Origin: Carboxylicivirga mesophila
GTDB lineage: Bacteria > Bacteroidota > Bacteroidia > Bacteroidales > Marinilabiliaceae
Assembly: GCF_018271975.1 (NCBI RefSeq)
Contig: NZ_JAGUCN010000016.1
Span: 1-64,000 of the forward strand
DNA: 64,000 nucleotides
Direction: 5' to 3'
Shown: piece after piece, positions 54,887 through 63,373 of the stretch
Layout of the letters: each line of letters opens with the position of its first letter
Position numbering within the stretch: position 1 is the stretch's first letter
The notes under the pieces: model-generated
Told to the model about the DNA's origin: nothing
The model's input: only the letters and a program-made list of their open reading frames with translations
Database searches by the model: none
Program-made: the position numbers and the translations under genes

Positions 54887-57664
54887 ATGCTTGAAGAAAA
54901 GAAGGATTTGTATTTGTTGGATGCTTATGCATTGATATTCAGGGCGTATTATGCTTTTATTCGTAATCCGCGTATTAACTCTAAAGGAATGAATACCTCG
55001 GCTGTATTTGGCTTTACCAATTCACTGCTGGAGATTTTGACCAAAGAGAATCCTTCACATATAGCAGTTGTTTTTGATCCATCGGGGCCCACTTTTCGTC
55101 ACGAAGAATATCCCGAATACAAAGCCAATCGTGATGCTACGCCGGAAGATATCAAACTGTCTGTTCCGTATATCAAACAGTTTATTGAGGCCATGAATAT
55201 TCCGGTGATTGTCAAAGATGGTTATGAGGCTGATGATGTGATAGGAACCTTGTCTAATAAAGCATCGCAGGCCGGTTATACCACTTACATGGTAACACCC
55301 GATAAAGATTATGCACAGCTTGTGAAGGATAATGTGATTATGTATAAGCCACGTAGCAAAGGCGGTGGTATCGATAAGTGGGGCGTTGAAGAGGTAAAAG
55401 AAAAATTTGAGATAGATCATCCATTGCAGGTCATTGATATTCTGGCTTTATGGGGTGATACAGCTGATAACATACCAGGCTGTCCCGGTGTGGGTGAGAA
55501 GCGCGCGAAAGATCTGATAAAAGCTTACGGCAGTATCAATGGGATATACGATCACATCGATGAGCTCAAAGGCAAGCAGAAAGAAAACATGATTAATTTC
55601 CGTGAGCAGGTGGAATTGTCTTATAGGCTGGCAACCATTCGTTTGGATGTACCTGTGGAGCTTGATGCTGATGCATTGAAAAAGGAAAAACCCAATATGC
55701 AGGCTATAAATCAGCTGTTTGATGAGCTGGAATTTAAAAACCTGGCCGGGCGCATTAACCAGTTGTACGGCACGTCGCCGGTGCAAGGCGATCTGTTTGG
55801 TATGGCTGCACCAGCTGTTGAAGAAGAAGTAGAAACAAGCTTTGGTAATCGTCAGACAATAAAGGATGTAATCCATCACTATTACCTGGTGGATAATGAT
55901 CAGAAGCTGGCTTCCTTAAGAGCTGAATTAAGCACCAAGCAGCGGTTCTGTTTCGATACCGAAACAACATCAGTGCATGCTATGGAGGCCGAACTGGTGG
56001 GCATGTCCTTTGCCTGGAAAGCCAACGAAGCCTATTATGTACCTGTGATGATTAACGGTCAGGTTAATAATGAACTAATTGCTTCATTTAAATCGATATT
56101 TGAAGATAAAAAGATTACCAAAATAGGGCAGAACCTGAAATACGATATGCTGATCCTGAAGAATTACGGCATTGATGTGAAAGGGCCGTATTTTGATACC
56201 ATGGTGGCGCATCATCTGTTATATCCGGGCCTGAAGAATGGTATGGATTTCATGGCAGAGACCTATCTGAATTATACACCAATTGCCTACGAAGCGGTGG
56301 TTGGGCCAAAAGGCAAGCAGCAGAAGAACATGCGCGACTTAGCACCCGAAAATGTGTTGGACTATGCGGCCGAAGATGCGGACATCACCTTGCAGCTGGC
56401 TTTAAAATTTCAGGAGGAGTTGAAAGGCAGTGCAGTTGAGAAGCTGTTCAACGAGATTGAGATGCCGTTGATTGAAGTGCTGGCTAACATGGAGTTTGAA
56501 GGCGTAAAGCTGGATGCTGAAGCGTTGAAGGATTTTGCTGAAAAATTACGTGAACAAATCATCGCTCTTGAGAAAACTATTGAGGAATTGGCTGGCATGT
56601 CGTTTAACATTGCCAGTCCAAAGCAGGTGGGTGAAGTATTGTTCGAGCATTTGAAAATTGATGAGAAGGCTAAGAAAACCAAGAGCGGGCAATACAGTAC
56701 CAATGAAGAAACCCTCCAAAAGCTCAAAGAGAGGCATGAAATTATTCCCGCCATCTTGGAATACAGAGGTTTAGTGAAGTTATTGAATACATATGTTGAA
56801 GCACTGCCTAAGCTGATTAATGAAAAAACAGGCAAAATACACACCAGCTATAGCCAGGCAACGGTTGTAACTGGTCGCTTGAGCTCCAATAACCCCAACC
56901 TGCAGAATATTCCTATCCGGGATGAAAACGGGAAGGAGATACGCAAAGCTTTTACAGCTTCCGATACAGAACATGTGTTTCTGTCGGCCGACTACTCGCA
57001 GGTGGAACTGCGACTGATGGCTCACTTTAGTGGGGATGAGCATCTGATTGATGCTTTTAATCGTGGTGAGGACATCCATGCCGCTACAGCCGCCAAGATA
57101 TTTAAGGTGCCTTTGGAGGAGGTGACAGCTGATATGCGCCGGAAAGCTAAAACGGCCAATTTTGGTATTATTTACGGTATTTCGGCCTTTGGTTTGGCAG
57201 AGCGCCTGACTATATCGCGCAAAGAGGCTAAGGAAATAATTGATGGCTACTTCGAAAGTTTCCCTGGTGTGAAAGAATTTATGGATGGTAGCATTGCCAA
57301 AGCGAGGGAGAATAACTATGTGGAGACGCTTTATGGCCGTAAGCGTAACCTGAGCGATATCAATTCACGCAACGGCGTGGTGAGGGGGATGGCTGAGCGT
57401 AATGCTATCAATGCGCCAATTCAGGGCACTGCAGCTGATATTATCAAGCAGGCCATGGTGAACATCCAGGAGCGCTTCGAAACTGAAAAAATCGCCTCTA
57501 AAATGATTCTGCAGGTGCATGATGAATTGAACTTCGATGTGCTGAAATCGGAGGAGGAGAAAGTGAAGGCGATTGTGAAAGAGGAAATGGAGCAGGCCAT
57601 ACAGCTATCTGTACCCTTTGAAGTGGATATGGGTGTGGGCGAAAACTGGCTGGAGGCGCATTAG
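54887..57664 (+). CDS. polA: DNA polymerase I
   Basis: A 925-residue enzyme with all three activities. The 5'-nuclease domain (about 1-300) has LDAYALIFRAYYAF and GYEADDVIGTL. The 3'-5' exonuclease (about 340-530) keeps FDTETTS, KYDMLILK and YAAEDADIT, so proofreading looks intact. The polymerase domain (about 560-925) shows motif A DYSQVELRLMAHFSGD (about 701-716), motif B RRKAKTANFGIIYGIS, and motif C QVHDELNF (about 876-883). Functions in Okazaki-fragment processing and repair. Own transcription unit. Confidence 0.97.
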   Translation: MLEEKKDLYLLDAYALIFRAYYAFIRNPRINSKGMNTSAVFGFTNSLLEILTKENPSHIAVVFDPSGPTFRHEEYPEYKANRDATPEDIKLSVPYIKQFIEAMNIPVIVKDGYEADDVIGTLSNKASQAGYTTYMVTPDKDYAQLVKDNVIMYKPRSKGGGIDKWGVEEVKEKFEIDHPLQVIDILALWGDTADNIPGCPGVGEKRAKDLIKAYGSINGIYDHIDELKGKQKENMINFREQVELSYRLATIRLDVPVELDADALKKEKPNMQAINQLFDELEFKNLAGRINQLYGTSPVQGDLFGMAAPAVEEEVETSFGNRQTIKDVIHHYYLVDNDQKLASLRAELSTKQRFCFDTETTSVHAMEAELVGMSFAWKANEAYYVPVMINGQVNNELIASFKSIFEDKKITKIGQNLKYDMLILKNYGIDVKGPYFDTMVAHHLLYPGLKNGMDFMAETYLNYTPIAYEAVVGPKGKQQKNMRDLAPENVLDYAAEDADITLQLALKFQEELKGSAVEKLFNEIEMPLIEVLANMEFEGVKLDAEALKDFAEKLREQIIALEKTIEELAGMSFNIASPKQVGEVLFEHLKIDEKAKKTKSGQYSTNEETLQKLKERHEIIPAILEYRGLVKLLNTYVEALPKLINEKTGKIHTSYSQATVVTGRLSSNNPNLQNIPIRDENGKEIRKAFTASDTEHVFLSADYSQVELRLMAHFSGDEHLIDAFNRGEDIHAATAAKIFKVPLEEVTADMRRKAKTANFGIIYGISAFGLAERLTISRKEAKEIIDGYFESFPGVKEFMDGSIAKARENNYVETLYGRKRNLSDINSRNGVVRGMAERNAINAPIQGTAADIIKQAMVNIQERFETEKIASKMILQVHDELNFDVLKSEEEKVKAIVKEEMEQAIQLSVPFEVDMGVGENWLEAH

Positions 57665-57746
57665 CAATAGTACACAGTGCTTGGTGAAGTGTCCGGGAAA
57701 TGGGCACTGGCACCAGACTTTAAATTGATAACCAAACCTAATTTTC

Positions 57747-58367
57747 ATGAAACAACTTCTCATTTGCTGTTGCTTGTGTCTCATCAATATTGCCAGTTAC
57801 GCACAGGAAGAGTTTTACCGCGATAAAGGTGGTATGACCCTTCATTATGGCCATTCGTATGCCAATGAAGCCGGACATTTTAATTCAGTTGGTGTTGGGG
57901 TTCTGTTTAAAAATGGAATAGCCTTTGGGGTTTCCAATCAGCAAATTGCCGATCAGGTGAAGCCTCAGTTGTATCTTGGTTATATGTCCAGGCCGAAAAC
58001 GGATAATTTTTATGCACGTGCTAATGCACAGCTTAGCTATATCAGCAGCTCATTTGCCCGTATTGTGGGTGTTAATCTTGGTTTATCCTATCTGCTGAAT
58101 GGACAAAAACAGTTTCCAAGTTCGCTGAACGGGGTGTTTGGTATTAATCACGTTAAGCTTAAGCAAACCGAAAGTAACTTTTATTTTACACCTACAGATT
58201 CGGAGATAATACCAGCAATGGGTATTGCTTTTAATCAGGCGTTTTTTGCTCATCACACATTAACACCATTTATCAGTATTGGGGTGGGACATGAGCTAAA
58301 AAATAACACCACCGGCTTTAGTTTTTCTATGGGGTTGAATATTAATTTTAATGGTTCTGACAATTAG
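57747..58367 (+). CDS. Predicted outer-membrane beta-barrel protein
   Basis: A 206-residue exported protein with signal peptide 1-20 (ending SYAQ). The mature part is a sequence of amphipathic strands rich in Gly, Tyr and Asn, with GMTLHYGHSYANE, ARANAQLSYISSSFAR and the end TGFSFSMGLNINFNG, which suggests a small eight-strand barrel. No family is recognised. Follows polA by 82 bases, with an HxlR-type regulator 31 bases downstream. Confidence 0.75.
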   Translation: MKQLLICCCLCLINIASYAQEEFYRDKGGMTLHYGHSYANEAGHFNSVGVGVLFKNGIAFGVSNQQIADQVKPQLYLGYMSRPKTDNFYARANAQLSYISSSFARIVGVNLGLSYLLNGQKQFPSSLNGVFGINHVKLKQTESNFYFTPTDSEIIPAMGIAFNQAFFAHHTLTPFISIGVGHELKNNTTGFSFSMGLNINFNGSDN

Positions 58368-58443
58368 CCTGATATAGGGATATAAGACAGACAAATAATT
58401 GTATAAAAAGGATTTTGGTAGACTTGATAAAGCATATGTACCA

Positions 58444-58818
58444 ATGAAAAAGGATGATGCTCATACTAAAAAAATAAGCTATAAGGGCAAAGACTTTTTT
58501 TGTTCTTTGGCTTTTGCACTACATTTGATAGGTGATAAATACAAGAGTTTGATCATTTATCATTTAAAGGATGGACCCATGCGTTCGGGTGAATTACAAA
58601 AGAGTATTACAGATATATCCAACCGGATGTTTACCTACTCAATAAGAGCCCTGGAGAATGATAATCTGGTAGAACGGAAAGTGTACCCTGTGACGCCACC
58701 TAAGGTTGAATATGCACTAACGGATATAGGAAAGTCATTGGTCCCCATTATTCTGGAATTGAATAAATGGGGACAGGATTTTGCTGATGAGCATCATTTG
58801 TATGCGCCAGCCGAATAG
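58444..58818 (+). CDS. HxlR-family transcriptional regulator
   Basis: A 124-residue winged-helix regulator from the ATG at 58444; the frame extends upstream to a TTG at 58399. The HxlR signature is present: CSLAFALHLIGDKYKSLIIYHLKDG, the recognition helix MRSGELQKSITDISNRMFT, and the wing RKVYPVTPPKVEYALTDIG. Members respond to quinones, aldehydes or related electrophiles. The convergent VOC gene overlaps it by 25 bases and may be functionally linked. Confidence 0.9.
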   Translation: MKKDDAHTKKISYKGKDFFCSLAFALHLIGDKYKSLIIYHLKDGPMRSGELQKSITDISNRMFTYSIRALENDNLVERKVYPVTPPKVEYALTDIGKSLVPIILELNKWGQDFADEHHLYAPAE

Positions 58819-59393
58819 TGCAACTCGTAAGAGTGGGAGTATATCTCAAATACGGTTCCAAACGGATCTTCGACATAACACATACGGTAAGGTTTTTCGC
58901 CCGGATAGTATTCTCTGATTGGCATACGTTGTTTACCGCCGGCATCAACAATTTTTTTAACTAATCCTTCAACATCAGGATCCTGCACAGAGAAATGAAA
59001 CAGACCTGTTCTGAAAGGTTCAAACCGGGGTTGGAGCTCCTTACTCTGTTCAAATTCAAATAATTCAAAACCAATTTTATCGCCGGATGAAAGATGGGCA
59101 ATCTTAAAAGTTCCCCAGCCTTCACCAAACACATCAATACACATTTGACCTATGGCTGTTTCGTTTTCTTCAACTACAATAGTGGGTTCCATAATGACGT
59201 AAAAACCCATTACTTCGGTGTAAAACTTAACGGCCGCATCAATATCAGGCACCGTTATGCCGATGTGTGAAAATGTTTTAGGATAGGGCTTTACCATTTC
59301 ATTGTTCGTTTTCATAATAGTGGTGTTTTGTGAATAAGCCTGCCATGCAATCATTCCTATAAGCGCAACAAGGGCTATAATTCTTTTGTTCAT
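58794..59393 (-). CDS. Exported VOC-family (glyoxalase-like) protein
   Basis: About 199 residues from the ATG at 59393; the frame opens upstream to 59447. A signal peptide (IIALVALIGMIAWQAYSQ) is followed by a VOC fold of two babbab modules: FSHIGITVPDIDAAVKFYTEVMGF and later GLFHFSVQDPDVEGLVKKIVDAGG, with metal-type His/Glu positions in SHIGIT, HFSVQD and GTVFEIYSH. Family members include dioxygenases and glyoxalases; an export signal is unusual for them, so the substrate may be extracytoplasmic. Confidence 0.85.
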   Translation of the reverse strand: MNKRIIALVALIGMIAWQAYSQNTTIMKTNNEMVKPYPKTFSHIGITVPDIDAAVKFYTEVMGFYVIMEPTIVVEENETAIGQMCIDVFGEGWGTFKIAHLSSGDKIGFELFEFEQSKELQPRFEPFRTGLFHFSVQDPDVEGLVKKIVDAGGKQRMPIREYYPGEKPYRMCYVEDPFGTVFEIYSHSYELHYSAGAYK

Positions 59394-59677
59394 TACTTTA
59401 TGCTTTTGATTAGAGTGGCGAAGTAATGTTAAAAATGATTGCTGCACAAGAGGTTACAAATTTTGCAGATAGTTACACTAATGTGTATTTTTAACTTGTT
59501 CAAGCCTTTGAAGAGCGAAAAAAAATTGTAAAAATCTCTTGCGAGGAAGCATAAAAAGATGTCTGGCTTTTCACTGAGGCAAACTTTCGATTTTTACTTG
59601 ATATTAAAATAAATGCCTGTCGTGGTTAGGTTAATTAAGGCCAACGTATTGGCAAGGAAAATTTAGTAATATATCAC

Positions 59678-60256
59678 ATGAAAAAAATTCTCATCATCAA
59701 TGGCCATCCCGATAAGGAAAGTATGTGCACAGAGTTGGCCCGGTATTATCAATCCGGTGCACAGGAAGCAGGAGCACAATGTAAGCTGATTAATTTAGGA
59801 GAATTAGAATTTTCACCCGTGTTAAAGTATGGCTATCGTAAGCGAACAACGCTTGAACCCGATTTAGAAATGGCCTGGAAAGGTATTCAAGAAGCTGATC
59901 ACCTTGTGTTTGTTTATCCTACCTGGTGGGGCACTCAGCCAGCCTTGCTCAAAGGTTTTATCGATCGGGTGTTTTTGCCCGGTTTTGCTTTCCAATACCG
60001 TGAGAATTCATTGCTATGGGATAAACTGCTAAAAGGCAAAAGTGCTCGTTTAATAGTGACAATGGATACGCCAGGTTGGTATTACCGTTGGGTGTATCAA
60101 CGCCCGGGACATAATGCTATGCGAAAATGTGTTTTAAATTTTTGTGGTGTTAAACCGGTAAAAATAACCAGTTTTAGACCCGTTAAGGCCTCAGCTGAGC
60201 AAACCAGGTTGAAATGGTTGGAAAAGGTCAGAAGATTAGGAATAAGAATGGTATAA
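59678..60256 (+). CDS. NAD(P)H-dependent flavodoxin-fold oxidoreductase
   Basis: A 192-residue protein of the NQO1/KefF-like family. The FMN/FAD-binding start is KILIINGHPDKESMCTELARYYQ. PTWWGTQPALLKGFIDRVFLPGFAF (about 87-111) forms the active site, followed by GWYYRWVYQRPGHNA. Reduces quinones or modulates K+ efflux in relatives; the electron acceptor here is unknown. Lies 230 bases after the VOC gene start with its own upstream region, which includes a small GCCAA/TTGGC hairpin. Confidence 0.9.
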   Translation: MKKILIINGHPDKESMCTELARYYQSGAQEAGAQCKLINLGELEFSPVLKYGYRKRTTLEPDLEMAWKGIQEADHLVFVYPTWWGTQPALLKGFIDRVFLPGFAFQYRENSLLWDKLLKGKSARLIVTMDTPGWYYRWVYQRPGHNAMRKCVLNFCGVKPVKITSFRPVKASAEQTRLKWLEKVRRLGIRMV

Positions 60257-60419
60257 ACCGAACTAAACAACATGTTGTTTGCCTTTGAAGATGGTATAGT
60301 GTAATTTGTCTTGCTATAGATAGTTTGGAATAGGCAGCTTTCTTGATTAGCTCTTAGTTATAAATACCTGAAGGTGTAATTGTTTGCAAGCCCCTACTGT
60401 AGTTGAAAAATTCGACATT

Positions 60420-61001
60420 ATGAAATCTACTTTACTAACTTTATTGATACTTTTTTTTGTTGTCTCAATTAATTCTCAAGAAATTCAAAAAATTAGAACC
60501 AATGAAATTATTGCGTTATTAGAATCCGATAAGCCATTAGCCCATAATGTTATAATTAACTTCAATCTATTCGAAATTGATTCAATTACCGGTTCTCAAT
60601 TGCTTCAATTGAAGAAAATGGATAGTGATGTTATAAAGAATACTAAGCTTGCTAATAAACTAACAGAGGATCTTAATAAATCTAGAATTGAATCAACTGA
60701 TTCTTCATTGTATAATGCCTTAAATCCACTCGTGTCTCCGAATAGGAAATATATTCAACTTGAAAATAATTACGATTCTGTGTTCATGATTGATCCAACT
60801 AATGAAGACGAGTTAAATTTTTATTTGTCATCATATTATGGTGATAATTGTACAATGCTACTGTTGTGTCATGCAAACAGAGGATATTATAAAATGTACC
60901 GGGCAAAATCACCTTTAGATGGCTATGGAGTCATTTGGCAAGTTGAGCTAAAAGAGATGAATAAATTATACATACAGCAAATATCTATAATCAAATCATA
61001 A
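60420..61001 (+). CDS. Hypothetical exported protein
   Basis: About 193 residues from the ATG at 60420, which gives a clean signal peptide (STLLTLLILFFVVSINSQ); the frame extends upstream to 60384. No domain recognised. The mature part is mixed, with a Ser/Asn-rich centre and a C-terminal strand-like GYGVIWQVELKEMNKLYIQQ. A single Cys pair (DNCTMLLLCHANRGYYK) is the only obvious motif. It lies 57 bases upstream of the sensor kinase gene and could be in the same unit. Confidence 0.65.
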   Translation: MKSTLLTLLILFFVVSINSQEIQKIRTNEIIALLESDKPLAHNVIINFNLFEIDSITGSQLLQLKKMDSDVIKNTKLANKLTEDLNKSRIESTDSSLYNALNPLVSPNRKYIQLENNYDSVFMIDPTNEDELNFYLSSYYGDNCTMLLLCHANRGYYKMYRAKSPLDGYGVIWQVELKEMNKLYIQQISIIKS

Positions 61002-61058
61002 TAAAGAGAGTAAAGTAAAATTTGGGTTTAATATCACAAAACAAAAAATCAAATTCTC

Positions 61059-62768
61059 TTGAAGGAAATACTAACCAAACTGTTGGTACATATAGGCCTG
61101 TTAACAACGATACTGGCAAGCAGTCAGTTAATGGCGCAAGAATCGAATAGATTAAGTGCCAGCGAGACCGAGTGGCTCACACAACATAATGGCGCTATTC
61201 GCCTGGCACCTGATCCTAAATTTGCACCATTCGAGTATTTTGATGATCAAGGTGCGTATGCTGGTATGGGTGCCGAATACATCCGCCTGATTGAAGATAA
61301 AACAGGGCTGCAGTTTTCCATCGTTAAAATGGCTGACTGGGAAAGTATTGTGGAAGCTGCCAAACAGCAGGAGGTAGATGTATTTGGTGTGGCAGCCATA
61401 ACGGAGCAGCGCCAGCAATACATGGCTTTTACAACGCCTTACCTTACTACCCGTGGAGTGATTATTACCCGGGTGGGTGTGACCAGGGAAATGAGTCTTG
61501 ATGACCTGAAAGGGATGAAACTCACATTGGTGAAGGACTATGTATGGGATGATTTTATCAGTCTCGATTACCCCGATATGCAGATTGATTATGTGAGCGA
61601 CCCACTGGTAGGCATGCGTAAGGTATCGTTTGGGGTGAGTGATGCCATGGTGCTGAGCATGGCCACCGCATCTTATTACATCGAAGAAGAGGGGTTTACC
61701 AATTTAAAGGTGGCTGGCGAAACCGATTATGCTGTACAATTCTCAATTGCAGTGCGCAAGGACTGGCCCGAACTGGTGTCTATTATCAATAAAGGCATTG
61801 AACAGATTAGTGAGCAGGAACGGGAGGCAATTAGCAAGCGTTGGCTGTTTCACCAATACAAAGCGGCCTACTGGAGTAAGGAGCTGATATATGGCATATT
61901 ACTGGTGCTGGCCGGCGTATTGGGAGTGCTGGTTATCATGTTCATCTTTAATAAACGCCTTAACGCTGTGGTGAAGGAAAAAACAAAAGCACTTAAAGAA
62001 GAGCAAAATCAGCTATTGGAATTAAATGAGAAGCTGGTGGCAGCACGAGATAAGGCCACCGAGAGTGAGCGGCTGACCAAGGCCTTTTTGACCAATATCA
62101 GTCACGAGGTGCGTACACCCATGAACAGCATCATCGGCTTTGCCCAGCTGATAGAAATGGATCAGGTATCGAAGGCCGACACCCTGCACTATGCCTCGCT
62201 GATGATAAAGGGTGGTAAACAGCTCTTATCTATCCTCGACAGTATTATTCAACTATCGAAAATGGAGTCGGGAGTAGTTAAACCAGTCAATGAGCCTTTT
62301 GATGTGCTTAACCTGCTGCGCGAAACCCATGAACTAATGCTCCCACTGGCAAAGAAAGCCGGTCTGTCGTTTCAGTTGCAGCTTAATACGCCCAGTCAGC
62401 ATCAGCGCATTAACAGCGACCGTGTACTGTTGCAGCAGGTGCTCAATAACCTCATTAGCAATGCCATTAAATACACGCCCGAAGGAAAGGTGCAGCTGAT
62501 TGGTGAATGCAGCGGTCAAACACTCAAAATAGTAGTGAAAGATACTGGTATTGGTGTTGATGAGGCCGACAAAGAAGCGATATTTAAGCCCTTCAGACAG
62601 GAGAAGCACCGTCTCTACATAGAAAGCGGAGCCGGACTGGGATTGGCCACCGTAAAAAAGATTGTGGAGGTAATGAATGGCCGTGTGTGGCTTGAAGCGA
62701 ACCAACCCAAAGGCACCATTTTTTATGTAGAGTTGCCCGTTGTGCGTGTTGGGGAGGAGAGCCATTAG
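61059..62768 (+). CDS. Periplasmic-binding-domain sensor histidine kinase
   Basis: A 569-residue kinase starting at TTG (61059), which fits a signal peptide (LLVHIGLLTTILASSQLMAQ). A type-3 extracytoplasmic binding domain (about 35-265; PKFAPFEYFDDQGAYAGMG, TDYAVQFSIAVRKDWPEL) should sense a small ligand. One membrane helix follows (about 275-297, YGILLVLAGVLGVLVIMFIF). HisKA has FLTNISHEVRTPMNSIIGF (His near residue 346). HATPase shows LLQQVLNNLISNAIKYTPEG, DTGIGVDEADKEAIFKPFRQ and GAGLGLATVKKIVEVMNG. No receiver domain and no adjacent regulator are seen. Confidence 0.9.
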   Translation: MKEILTKLLVHIGLLTTILASSQLMAQESNRLSASETEWLTQHNGAIRLAPDPKFAPFEYFDDQGAYAGMGAEYIRLIEDKTGLQFSIVKMADWESIVEAAKQQEVDVFGVAAITEQRQQYMAFTTPYLTTRGVIITRVGVTREMSLDDLKGMKLTLVKDYVWDDFISLDYPDMQIDYVSDPLVGMRKVSFGVSDAMVLSMATASYYIEEEGFTNLKVAGETDYAVQFSIAVRKDWPELVSIINKGIEQISEQEREAISKRWLFHQYKAAYWSKELIYGILLVLAGVLGVLVIMFIFNKRLNAVVKEKTKALKEEQNQLLELNEKLVAARDKATESERLTKAFLTNISHEVRTPMNSIIGFAQLIEMDQVSKADTLHYASLMIKGGKQLLSILDSIIQLSKMESGVVKPVNEPFDVLNLLRETHELMLPLAKKAGLSFQLQLNTPSQHQRINSDRVLLQQVLNNLISNAIKYTPEGKVQLIGECSGQTLKIVVKDTGIGVDEADKEAIFKPFRQEKHRLYIESGAGLGLATVKKIVEVMNGRVWLEANQPKGTIFYVELPVVRVGEESH

Positions 62769-62780
62769 CTGATGGCCGCT

Positions 62781-62797
62781 GGCTGATAGCTATTAGC
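62781..62797 (+). repeat. GGCTGATAGC-ATTAGC interspersed motif, copy 2
   Basis: One base different from the copy at 54744-54760. Flanked by further stems (GCTGATGGCC and GCGCTACCGC) in the gap after the kinase gene. Probably part of a short interspersed repeat family. Confidence 0.4.
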
Positions 62798-62871
62798 GCT
62801 ACCGCTAATCCTCTCGCGCGGTAGTGTTTAACCACACTAAGGGATTCGGGCGGCAGCAAGGTCTTAGATGC

Positions 62872-63228
62872 CTAGCCCATGATTGATTTACGATAGGCAA
62901 TGCCCCAGTTCGCTATTTCGTCGATAATGGGTCGCAGAGTTTTCCCATACTCGGAGATACTATACTCAACCGTTACCGGTTTTGTATTAAGCACAATACG
63001 GTTTATTAAGTGATTTATTTCCAGGTCCTGAAGTTCTTTTGATAGCATTTTTGTGCCAATACCATCTACTTCGCGCATTAAGTCCATAAATCCCATTCTG
63101 TCACCTTCAATCAGGGTGCCGATGATGTGAAATTTCCATTTGCCGGATAGCATGCTCATGGCATCTGTAATGGCTTGCATCCTGGTTTTACATATCTGGG
63201 AACTATTAATGGTGGGCCTCTTCTTCAT
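62872..63228 (-). CDS. HxlR-family transcriptional regulator
   Basis: About 118 residues from the ATG at 63228; an upstream ATG at 63261 is also in frame. HxlR winged helix: ITDAMSMLSGKWKFHIIGTLIEGDRMGFMDL, helix DGIGTKMLSKELQDLE and wing VLNTKPVTVEYSISEYGK. It is divergent from the DsbA-like gene at 63374, and a sensor of electrophiles or thiol stress would fit that neighbour. Second HxlR gene in 5 kb. Confidence 0.9.
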   Translation of the reverse strand: MKKRPTINSSQICKTRMQAITDAMSMLSGKWKFHIIGTLIEGDRMGFMDLMREVDGIGTKMLSKELQDLEINHLINRIVLNTKPVTVEYSISEYGKTLRPIIDEIANWGIAYRKSIMG

Positions 63229-63373
63229 AATTAAAGCATTATAGGTATTACGACAAAACAACCAAATGGACAGATAGTTTCCTTTTGGAAACTACTTTCC
63301 ACCAGGAAAGGCATAGTAATTATTCAGCTGGCACGCTATAGATTTGCATCAAAACAATTTAAACCAAAGCACT

